Part shown: piece after piece, positions 1 to 5,582 of the stretch
Numbering within the stretch: the stretch's first letter is position 1
Layout of the letters: every line of letters begins with the position of its first letter
NCBI GenBank assembly: GCA_029062725.1
Contig: JAIDPP010000160.1
Coordinates: 1-7,863, forward strand
Length of the DNA stretch: 7,863 bases
Direction of reading: 5' to 3'
Origin: Muribaculaceae bacterium
GTDB taxonomy: Bacteria; Bacteroidota; Bacteroidia; Bacteroidales; Muribaculaceae
Translations under genes and position numbers: made by a program
Notes under the pieces: generated by a model
Told to the model about the DNA's origin: nothing
The model's database searches: none
The model's input: only the letters and a program-made list of their open reading frames with translations

Positions 1-638
1 GTTTCAATTCACGCACCCACGCGGGGTGCGACGTTATGGGTAAGTCCCAAATTACTTGCTACAGCATCGTTTCAATTCACGCACCCACGCGGGGTGCGAC
101 TCGTAGACGATGATGAGACGGAGATCACGGATGGGTTTCAATTCACGCACCCACGCGGGGTGCGACGTGCTGACGGGGCTTGAGATGGACCACTCGACGA
201 AGTTTCAATTCACGCACCCACGCGGGGTGCGACTATTGCGGACGCGACTATGCTATCTACCGCTACAAGTTTCAATTCACGCACCCACGCGGGGTGCGAC
301 GATGATTTCGGACATCTATTCTTTGACTCCTGGGATGTTTCAATTCACGCACCCACGCGGGGTGCGACGACCGGACTCGAGCATATTCCGGCGGTAGAAT
401 ACCGAGTTTCAATTCACGCACCCACGCGGGGTGCGACCTATTCGGCCGGATCATCGTACATCAACAGCCGCCAGTTTCAATTCACGCACCCACGCGGGGT
501 GCGACTGACCTGCATTTCGACGAGGGACACGACGATGCCGTTTCAATTCACGCACCCACGCGGGGTGCGACACTCGTACCGCCGCCGATGGAGGACATCG
601 AGGCCAGTTTCAATTCACGCACCCACGCGGGGTGCGAC
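1..638 (-). CRISPR. Type I-C CRISPR array, 10 repeats and 9 spacers (leader on the right)
   Basis: Ten copies of a 32-nt repeat, identical at every base, start at 1, 69, 135, 202, 269, 337, 406, 474, 540 and 607. The nine spacers measure 36, 34, 35, 35, 36, 37, 36, 34 and 35 nt from left to right. On the minus strand the repeat begins GTCGCACC and ends ATTGAAAC, as is usual for subtype I-C. Repeat positions 3-9 (CGCACCC) pair with 15-21 (GGGTGCG) around a 5-nt loop. Known Cas5d enzymes cut at the 3' base of this stem, which here would leave an 11-nt 5' handle, TGAATTGAAAC. The minus-strand reading and the position of cas2 put the leader at the right end, so the spacer at 572-606 is the newest. 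Position 1 is the first base of a perfect repeat, so the array may extend leftwards. No degenerate terminal repeat is seen. Confidence 0.98.
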
Positions 639-658
639 AGTAATATAGATAAATTACT
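639..658 (-). repeat. Small hairpin abutting the leader-repeat junction
   Basis: AGTAAT at 639-644 and ATTACT at 653-658 form a perfect 6-bp inverted repeat with an 8-nt loop, starting at the base next to the first repeat. It overlaps the inner arm of the larger leader inverted repeat (651-670). It would lie in the 5' untranslated end of the pre-crRNA and in the region new spacers are inserted against. All pairs but one are A-T, so as an RNA hairpin it would be weak, and its function is unknown. Confidence 0.4.
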
Positions 659-670
659 TCGATATAGTAC
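651..670. repeat. Leader inverted repeat, inner arm
   Basis: The reverse complement of this 20-bp stretch reads GTACTATAT-C-GAAGTAATT-T. The stretch at 811-830 reads GTACTATAT-A-GAAGTAATT-G, so 18 of 20 positions match. The arm ends 12 bp from the first repeat and covers the predicted start of the array transcript. Inside it, TACT and AGTA form a small dyad with 7 bases between, as in many operators. Whether it binds protein or acts as RNA is not known. Confidence 0.75.
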
Positions 671-672
671 TT

Positions 673-705
673 TAAACGTAGGATTTTGCGAAATATTATT
701 TCAAG
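673..705 (-). promoter_or_regulatory. Predicted Bacteroidetes-type promoter for the array
   Basis: On the minus strand a -33 element CTTG (705-702) is followed after 21 bp by TACGTTTA (680-673). The second differs from the Bacteroidetes -7 consensus TAnnTTTG only at the last base, and the spacing is close to the usual value. Transcription would begin near 665-668, about 28 nt before the first repeat, and run into the array. No equally good sigma70-like pair was seen in the leader. The call rests on motif reading alone. Confidence 0.5.
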
Positions 706-742
706 AAGATATTGTAGTGGCACATGGAATCAGGTGTTACAG

Positions 743-755
743 TAAATGCTTGATT
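743..755 (-). promoter_or_regulatory. IHF-like binding site in the leader
   Basis: The minus strand reads AATCAAGCATTTA, a full match to the Escherichia coli IHF consensus WATCAANNNNTTR. In types I-E and I-F, IHF bends the leader so that Cas1-Cas2 finds the leader-repeat junction. Here the site is about 105 bp from the first repeat, farther than in type I-E. Its centre (749) lies near the midpoint (740.5) between the two inverted-repeat arms. Bacteroidota encode HU/IHF-family proteins, but their site preference may differ. Confidence 0.4.
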
Positions 756-763
756 ATTAGCGT

Positions 764-770
764 GTGCGAC
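764..770 (-). other. Copy of the repeat's first seven bases in the leader
   Basis: The minus strand reads GTCGCAC, identical to the first seven bases of every CRISPR repeat at its leader end. It sits 8 bp upstream of the IHF-like site. In type I-E an upstream leader motif contacted by Cas1 has been described next to IHF, so this could be an anchoring site. A seven-base match can also occur by chance. Confidence 0.3.
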
Positions 771-810
771 TAATACTGAATTTTGTGCAATGCATTGGGA
801 TCGCAATCAT

Positions 811-830
811 GTACTATATAGAAGTAATTG
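811..830. repeat. Leader inverted repeat, outer arm
   Basis: This is the partner of the arm at 651-670, in inverted orientation with 18 of 20 positions matching, 160 bp away centre to centre. The match stops sharply at both ends, so this is a bounded element and not part of a larger duplication. It lies upstream of the predicted array promoter and inside no recognised gene. Confidence 0.75.
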
Positions 831-943
831 GTGTTTCTCGGTGTTATGGTGATATGGAGGCGTCTATTAAGATGCGTATTGGTAATAATATGGAAGGAGT
901 TCATTAGGTGTATGGCTTCTCATTTGCTATTTGTCACCATTAT

Positions 944-1234
944 TTATATTAGGAGCTCTCCTTCAACATTATAAGAGGTTTTAATACCAAAATGTTCTAT
1001 CTTGGCCTCGTAGTTTTTCCCTAATCGATAGATTCGTATGGAGTCAGTTTGTGGATCGATTATAGAGAGGAGTTTGGATTTCAGCCGTATGTAATCACTA
1101 TTGTTAACCAAGCATTCGAAAACGGAGTTTTGTACCCGTTGTCCGAAATCCTGGCAACATTTACTGACTTGACGTAAGCGTTTTTGTCCGTTATCGGATG
1201 ATGTGTTGATATCGTATGTAATCAGTATGTACAT
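944..1234 (-). CDS. cas2: CRISPR-associated endonuclease Cas2
   Basis: Cas2 forms the central dimer of the Cas1-Cas2 integrase and sets the length of the captured spacer. The 96-residue protein has the normal family length and a ferredoxin-like fold pattern. The first strand MYILITYDIN carries the conserved metal-site aspartate D8. It is followed by a helix with the basic, glutamine-rich stretch QKRLRQVSK, then the strand QNSVFECLV. A late strand, DSIRIYRLG, is typical of the family. The ATG at 1234 puts the first beta strand directly at the N terminus, as in known Cas2 proteins. It lies 9 nt after the cas1 stop and is the last gene of the operon before the leader. There is no Shine-Dalgarno sequence. 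Confidence 0.97.
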   Translation of the reverse strand: MYILITYDINTSSDNGQKRLRQVSKCCQDFGQRVQNSVFECLVNNSDYIRLKSKLLSIIDPQTDSIRIYRLGKNYEAKIEHFGIKTSYNVEGELLI

Positions 1235-1243
1235 GAGTTAGTT

Positions 1244-2287
1244 TTACTTTGCAAGAAACACGGGATAGTCATCCAGATCTCCACGCAAGTTACGAGCAAG
1301 TAACATCGCCTGAATATGTGGGAGCAATCCGATTTTGATTTTCTCATTTATGAATGGGTGAATGATCTCAGATTTCTTTTTTGCCTGCCATGCAGTCAGG
1401 AATTTTTTAAGTCCTTTATCGGTAAATATTACTGAGGCTTGATGGGTATCATTGGAGTCTGTATGGATTTTAAAGTCGTTTTTATCCACTTGGCGTGTAT
1501 TAATAAGGGAAATCACCAGCCTGTCCACAATATAGGCCCTCAATTCTTCCATCAAATCAAGTGCCAGGGAGTTCCTTCCCGGACGGAGCGAATGCATAAA
1601 GCCGACAGCCGGATCTAATCCCACACCTTCGAGTGCTGCTGCACATTCATTGGCTAACAGGGTGTATCCTAATGATAGCATGGCGTTGACCGGATCTGTC
1701 GGTGGTAATCTGTTTCTTGTCCGGAACGTAAAACAAGGGTCGGTATTTAGAATCAGAGAGTTGAATACTGAGAAATACGATGCAGCTCCCTCTCCCTCTA
1801 TTCCGCGCAATGAGTCAGGATCGGATATCTGAGTTGATGTGACGGCCAATCTGCGTAATACCTCAGCAGCATGCTCTACTTTTTGAATATCTGGATAGTT
1901 ATTATGATCTCTGACAAAGCGACGAAGTACAACACGTGAATTAAATAATTTCCCATATATGAATCGTGAAGCTATGCGGCTCTTCTCATGTTCATCGATG
2001 GAGAACTGACGAACACGGAGTAGGACATTACCATTCACAGGGCCCTGGATCCGTGATATAAACTTCCCTCGGGGTGAAAAAAAGGAAAGGGCAACTCCAT
2101 TGGTCGCACATAGACGCATTACTCCCGGGCTGGCTCCTTGATAGCCAAAAGTATTGATAGCCTCAATATTGGTGATAGGAATACGAAATATTTCCTTTCC
2201 CTCACTTGATATGACAACGTTTGTGCCATCTTTACTCAAATAGGAGTCAGGAGTTGTGACGTAGAGGGTGTTAAGTAATTTTTTCAT
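1244..2287 (-). CDS. cas1: CRISPR-associated endonuclease/integrase Cas1 (type I-C)
   Basis: Cas1 is the catalytic subunit of the spacer integrase, a metal-dependent transesterase that joins new DNA to the leader-proximal repeat. The 347 residues include an N-terminal beta domain (about 1-90) and a C-terminal alpha-helical catalytic domain. The metal ligands are readable: E164 in GIEGEGAASYF, H232 in GFMHSLRPGRNS, and D244 with E247 in LALDLMEELR. Length and motifs fit the I-C Cas1 group. The ATG overlaps the cas4 stop as ATGA, which supports this start and suggests coupled translation with Cas4, its partner in selecting PAM-containing prespacers. Nothing looks truncated or mutated. Confidence 0.98.
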   Translation of the reverse strand: MKKLLNTLYVTTPDSYLSKDGTNVVISSEGKEIFRIPITNIEAINTFGYQGASPGVMRLCATNGVALSFFSPRGKFISRIQGPVNGNVLLRVRQFSIDEHEKSRIASRFIYGKLFNSRVVLRRFVRDHNNYPDIQKVEHAAEVLRRLAVTSTQISDPDSLRGIEGEGAASYFSVFNSLILNTDPCFTFRTRNRLPPTDPVNAMLSLGYTLLANECAAALEGVGLDPAVGFMHSLRPGRNSLALDLMEELRAYIVDRLVISLINTRQVDKNDFKIHTDSNDTHQASVIFTDKGLKKFLTAWQAKKKSEIIHPFINEKIKIGLLPHIQAMLLARNLRGDLDDYPVFLAK

Positions 2288-2991
2288 AAGATCAGGTCAT
2301 CGCCTTGGATGGATTCGAGTAAGTATTTTTTTGCACTTTTCCCTTTAAGGGATGGCAAACAGTAATCATATAATGAGCAATTCTTACAGTGGCTATTTTT
2401 TATAGCTCGTGGGAGTTTGTCGGTTTTGACGATAGCATGCATTTCTTCGCTAAGTCTACAAACCTCGCTCTTTATTTCGTCTGTAATATCAAAGTATTCA
2501 CGATGTCGAACCTCCCAATAGAAAATGGCTCCTTTTTGAATCTTAATTCCCAGCATCTCCTCCAGAATCATGGCTTGTGCTGATACCTGCATCCGGTCAC
2601 AATCCGATATCTTTGGTTTCCCACGTTTATACTCTATGGGTAAGGCAGTGTATTGCTTACTTGATAGAATAGCTGGTTTAGATTTGGGTGCGTTTTCAAA
2701 AGGATATATCTCAATCGCATCGGCTACCCCCGATAGTCCAAGTGTGTCTGATGCAAGTCTAAAACCTCTGAGAGTAATTACCTGAGAGCCATTAGTTTCA
2801 CGCAAAAAAGGATTATCTACATTTTGGTGTAGGAGACTTCCTTCGACGGTGAGCGAGTTATCAGCCCATACTTGTTCGAGTTGCATCAATGCCCATTGTC
2901 GGGGACAGAACACATAGTGCTGTATCCCCGACAATTGAAGCATTTCATACTCCGAGTATCTGTGTTGGATAGACTCTGAGCTGATTGTCAT
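2284..2991 (-). CDS. cas4: CRISPR-associated exonuclease Cas4
   Basis: Cas4 is a RecB-like nuclease with an iron-sulfur cluster that trims prespacers and fixes their PAM side before Cas1-Cas2 integrates them. All key residues are visible in 235 residues. Cluster cysteines are C29 (in YVFCPRQWAL), C202, C205 and C211 (in HCKNCSLYDYC). The nuclease centre has H55, D91 in GVADAIE, E120 and K122 in PIEYKRGKPK, and Q135 in the following QVSAQA motif. The gene starts 2 nt after the cas7 stop and overlaps cas1 by 4 nt, the usual I-C order. The ATG at 2991 leaves about 28 residues before the first cysteine, normal for I-C Cas4. Confidence 0.97.
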   Translation of the reverse strand: MTISSESIQHRYSEYEMLQLSGIQHYVFCPRQWALMQLEQVWADNSLTVEGSLLHQNVDNPFLRETNGSQVITLRGFRLASDTLGLSGVADAIEIYPFENAPKSKPAILSSKQYTALPIEYKRGKPKISDCDRMQVSAQAMILEEMLGIKIQKGAIFYWEVRHREYFDITDEIKSEVCRLSEEMHAIVKTDKLPRAIKNSHCKNCSLYDYCLPSLKGKSAKKYLLESIQGDDLIL

Positions 2992-2993
2992 AG

Positions 2994-3842
2994 TTATATG
3001 ATTTCGTGTATGCTTACACCCTTAGGAAGGTTTTCGGTATCTATCTCCACTTCGTAGTCTTCGAAACTACGTGGGATGTCTACACCGGGCTTCTTTGTGA
3101 CTTTAACCAGATCAAATAGCTTATGAGCGGGTGCGTTACCGAGCTTTGAAGCATGTTCGAAAGCAATCAATTTGCGAGGAGCCATCAGTCCTCTGGCGGC
3201 AGAGCGATCATTGTCAAACATATTGATGAGAGCTTCCCAGAAGAGGTCAAGGTCATCGGTACCGAATCCGGTCTGATTAGCCAAATTGGCGTTGATAAAA
3301 CCATGAGTAAGATAGAGTCCATATGGGACCGTGGCTTTACGGCCCATGGTGCGCTCCTTATCCTTATCACTCTCCTTGGTAACGGCCATACGTGTGATAG
3401 CATGGCTGAGACTGACCACGGGGTCTACGGAGCGTCCGAAGGTCAGTTGCACGGCTCCTCTCACTTGCCCCTGCTTGTCTTTGGTCGCTATAACAGCTCC
3501 GAAGGTGCGGATATCATAGTATTTCTCACAGAGAGCCTGCTTTGCTGCATCTTTCTGATGTGCTTTTTCAGACATAGCCACCGATTCAGTTTTGTAGATA
3601 TCTTCTACACGGTTATCCAAGACAGCAGCTTCCTGAATGAAGATGTCGTAGTGGGGGACCCCTTTGCGAGAGACATCCACATAGTTGCGGATTTTGCGTT
3701 TCAGACATACGTCGGTGACGAGACCTTGACCGGTTTCTGCGTCCACACGAGGAAGATTGGCTGCATCGGGATCCCCGTTGGGATTACCATCCTGCACGTC
3801 ATACAGGTAGATGAAGTCGATTCTGTTATTCAATTCTGCCAT
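2994..3842 (-). CDS. cas7c: Type I-C Cascade backbone protein Cas7c (Csd2)
   Basis: Cas7c binds the spacer part of the crRNA as a repeated filament in the I-C Cascade (about seven copies per complex in the one characterised structurally). The 282 residues have the Csd2 hallmarks in order: [12 protein letters not shown] (15-26), [13 protein letters not shown] (43-55), [11 protein letters not shown] (108-118), [14 protein letters not shown] (128-141) and [12 protein letters not shown] (207-218). Length is normal for the family. It begins 27 nt after the cas8c stop, the largest gap between cas genes here. The GC content is higher than in its neighbours (hand counts of 45-62% in sampled 60-base lines, against 35-38% in lines from cas8c and cas4). 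That could reflect codon choice for its high copy number. The ATG at 3842 places the first RRM-like strand, [11 protein letters not shown], at the expected distance. Confidence 0.98.
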   Translation of the reverse strand: MAELNNRIDFIYLYDVQDGNPNGDPDAANLPRVDAETGQGLVTDVCLKRKIRNYVDVSRKGVPHYDIFIQEAAVLDNRVEDIYKTESVAMSEKAHQKDAAKQALCEKYYDIRTFGAVIATKDKQGQVRGAVQLTFGRSVDPVVSLSHAITRMAVTKESDKDKERTMGRKATVPYGLYLTHGFINANLANQTGFGTDDLDLFWEALINMFDNDRSAARGLMAPRKLIAFEHASKLGNAPAHKLFDLVKVTKKPGVDIPRSFEDYEVEIDTENLPKGVSIHEII

Positions 3843-3869
3843 GGTTAGCGATGAATTTAGTTAAGGTTC

Positions 3870-4220
3870 TTATTTTTCTTTTTTTGTATAGAGATCAGCA
3901 CGTTGATGATAATACCCGACGAAGAAGCGTCCCTGATCGTTTAGATCCAGATGGGACGGTAATCCTGTCGAAGGAAACTTGTCGATGATTTCCTGCTTAA
4001 GCTGTTCGTAGTAAACTCGACTTCCTTCCGAAAGTTTTTCGGAATGATGTAGGGAGAGTGATAACATGGCTGGAACTACGGCAGCAGGAGTCGCTGAGGC
4101 TGCACCCATATAGCGAGTGCGGATTGAATCGCCGGAATTGACATCCGACTGGATTTTCTCCAGAACGGCAGTTAAGCGTCCGCAGAGATATCCGGGATTG
4201 GTGTTGGTCTTGTCAAGCAT
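3870..4220 (-). CDS. cas11c: Putative internal ORF for small subunit Cas11c, in frame within cas8c
   Basis: In type I-C systems studied so far, a small subunit, Cas11c, is translated from an internal start in the 3' part of cas8c and packs along the Cas7 filament. Here the in-frame ATG for M455 (4220-4218) lies seven residues before the signature NPGYLCGRLTAVLEKIQ. It would give a 116-residue protein, near the roughly 120 residues known for Cas11c. The bases before it (CATTAGACATT) contain no Shine-Dalgarno motif, but neither do the ordinary cas starts here. The next in-frame methionine, M492, would cut into the helical domain. Production of the protein is inferred from the family and not shown by the sequence. 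Confidence 0.6.
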   Translation of the reverse strand: MLDKTNTNPGYLCGRLTAVLEKIQSDVNSGDSIRTRYMGAASATPAAVVPAMLSLSLHHSEKLSEGSRVYYEQLKQEIIDKFPSTGLPSHLDLNDQGRFFVGYYHQRADLYTKKEK

Positions 4221-5582
4221 AATGTCTAATGGCTTGTGGTTGTTGGTATTCTTATATTTACGATTGAGATACGCTTTTAGGATAGCCACTCTTTGTATTG
4301 TAGGTGCTATATCAGAAAGCTCGGCTCTGATTCTCTGTAGAGCACCAGTATATAAGGGGTAAGGATATGGAGTGCCGTAAATAACAGATTTGACAGTTTC
4401 ATCGATAAGATTGGGTTGGGCATCAGAAATCTTTCCACCGAGCGTTATTGCGGAAATCATGGAGTACACTCCGACATAGGGACGTCTTTTGTCGAGATTT
4501 CTGGTGTTCACTATCTTCATATCTTCCATGTGTTCAAGTATCTTACCGGCGAACTCCTCCAGACTGCAGTCCATCCAAAGTACTACTGCAATTCTACCCA
4601 CATTCGGAGCGAGCCCGAGAATATGGAAGCGATCTTCAAGAGTCGTTTTTATCTCTCCGGAAAATATGGATTTTAGTAGCTTTGATACTTTGACAATCTT
4701 GTCATCCAGATTAGAGGAAGACTTATCAGGTATCTCAAAGATACTAAGAAATCCATTCTCCATTTCCTCGTCGATGTCCTGCTTACTTCCACTACCCCAA
4801 AACAGTAAAATCCGATTGCCCAATCTCAACTTGTTTTTGGAATCTTTGTCAAGAAATTTTCTAATTACTGCTGAATAAGTTTCTTCCGCCTCTACGGATA
4901 TCGGGGAATTGTAAGCTTGTGTCTTTCCGTAGGAGTCATAGCCTGACTTAACCTGGAAGGATACGAGAGATGCCATTGGAGAGTTGCCAGGTAGAAGAGT
5001 AGGAGTGGAGGTTCGTATAAGAGGACCTACATTTCCTGTTATAAGGCATCTGCCTATTTCATTATCACCTTCATTTTCCCCGATTTTAGTTTCGAACAGG
5101 TGGGATTTCTCAGCGATGAGAATATCTTCGGATTCCAAACGGAAGGAGAAGTTTGCTGAAATGGATTCCTCCACTTGATGATAGAGAGGATCCTCTCTCA
5201 TCAATGTCTCTCGCTCTTCTATCGACCGTCTGTAAAATTTCGATAATGCCTGTATGGCCATATCGTCCGGATGTTTCTCCGCAATGGTGTGAACAATATC
5301 CACAAAAAGGGGATGGCATTTGTTACCTGTGTCACCCTTCCCAAGAACATACTTCCCGTTATCCCATAAGATGTTGGATTTAGGGGCGGAGGCCCTTTTT
5401 ATACCTTTGGCTACCAGGAAGCGGGCACAATGCTTCTTGTCAATACGTTTTGATTCGAAGCGCTTGAATTGTCCATCGGAATCAATGACAATCACATTTT
5501 CAATTTCTTTCCACTCCATACCTCGTGGAGGGATAGAGTCTCTATGCGTCCGGGCATAGTCGTATAAACTTTTAAGTATCAT
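3870..5582 (-). CDS. cas8c: Type I-C Cascade large subunit Cas8c (Csd1)
   Basis: Cas8c recognises the PAM and holds the target duplex open in the I-C Cascade. The 570 residues match the Csd1 family end to end. The N terminus MILKSLYDYARTH is typical, followed by the ILWDNGKYVLG segment (about 71-81). The C-terminal helical bundle has the family signature NPGYLCGRLTAVLEKIQ (462-478), TRYMGAASATPA (489-500) and DQGRFFVGYYHQRADLY (549-565). Length is slightly below some relatives of about 600 residues. The ATG overlaps the cas5c stop as ATGA, which fixes the start. The C-terminal part probably also yields a separate small subunit from an internal start at M455. No frameshift or internal stop is seen. 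Confidence 0.97.
   Translation of the reverse strand: MILKSLYDYARTHRDSIPPRGMEWKEIENVIVIDSDGQFKRFESKRIDKKHCARFLVAKGIKRASAPKSNILWDNGKYVLGKGDTGNKCHPLFVDIVHTIAEKHPDDMAIQALSKFYRRSIEERETLMREDPLYHQVEESISANFSFRLESEDILIAEKSHLFETKIGENEGDNEIGRCLITGNVGPLIRTSTPTLLPGNSPMASLVSFQVKSGYDSYGKTQAYNSPISVEAEETYSAVIRKFLDKDSKNKLRLGNRILLFWGSGSKQDIDEEMENGFLSIFEIPDKSSSNLDDKIVKVSKLLKSIFSGEIKTTLEDRFHILGLAPNVGRIAVVLWMDCSLEEFAGKILEHMEDMKIVNTRNLDKRRPYVGVYSMISAITLGGKISDAQPNLIDETVKSVIYGTPYPYPLYTGALQRIRAELSDIAPTIQRVAILKAYLNRKYKNTNNHKPLDIMLDKTNTNPGYLCGRLTAVLEKIQSDVNSGDSIRTRYMGAASATPAAVVPAMLSLSLHHSEKLSEGSRVYYEQLKQEIIDKFPSTGLPSHLDLNDQGRFFVGYYHQRADLYTKKEK

Larger units (their letters stand above)
639..943 (-). promoter_or_regulatory. 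CRISPR leader between cas2 and the array
   Basis: This 305-bp AT-rich stretch (for example about 28% GC by hand count over 661-720) has no convincing gene. It lies directly upstream of the first repeat on the transcribed strand, where leaders drive pre-crRNA transcription and direct Cas1-Cas2 integration. It holds a probable promoter, a long-range inverted repeat, an IHF-like site and a copy of the repeat's first seven bases, each listed separately. It also contains a 10-bp perfect palindrome, CAATGCATTG, at 788-797. I see no GC-rich hairpin followed by a T-run after the cas2 stop, so read-through from the cas operon into the array is possible. Confidence 0.85.

Noticed and set aside
35..44. 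Ten-base match between the leftmost spacer and cas4 (2635-2644), a hint of self-targeting
   Set aside because: Ten bases out of 36 is chance level in a window of this size and does not extend.
272..454. 60-residue minus-strand frame inside the array
   Set aside because: It consists of repeat translation (SHPAWVREL) plus spacer sequence, so it is an artefact of repeats whose frame stays open.
699..770. Possible CreTA-like toxin/guide module: repeat fragments GTCGCAC (770-764) and TTGAAA (704-699) in the leader
   Set aside because: The fragments are in the wrong order for a repeat-spacer-repeat guide, TTGAAA is short, and there is no convincing toxin gene.
110..773. Open frames on the plus strand over the array and leader edge (about 60-132 residues)
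   Set aside because: They are translations of the repeat, seen as recurring SRTHAGC, IHAPTRGAT and FTHPRGVR peptides, and have no gene-like features.
788..797. Perfect 10-bp palindrome CAATGCATTG in the leader
   Set aside because: It is short enough to occur by chance in AT-rich DNA and shows no second copy or clear link to the other leader elements.
809..907. 32-residue plus-strand ORF in the leader (starts MYYIEVIGVS)
   Set aside because: It has no ribosome site and no good promoter, overlaps the outer inverted-repeat arm, and has a length common by chance. Conservation in related leaders would reopen it.
3153..3848. 231-residue plus-strand frame opposite cas7
   Set aside because: It is fully antisense to a clear cas7c gene, matches no family I recognise, and is explained by the higher GC and codon bias of cas7.
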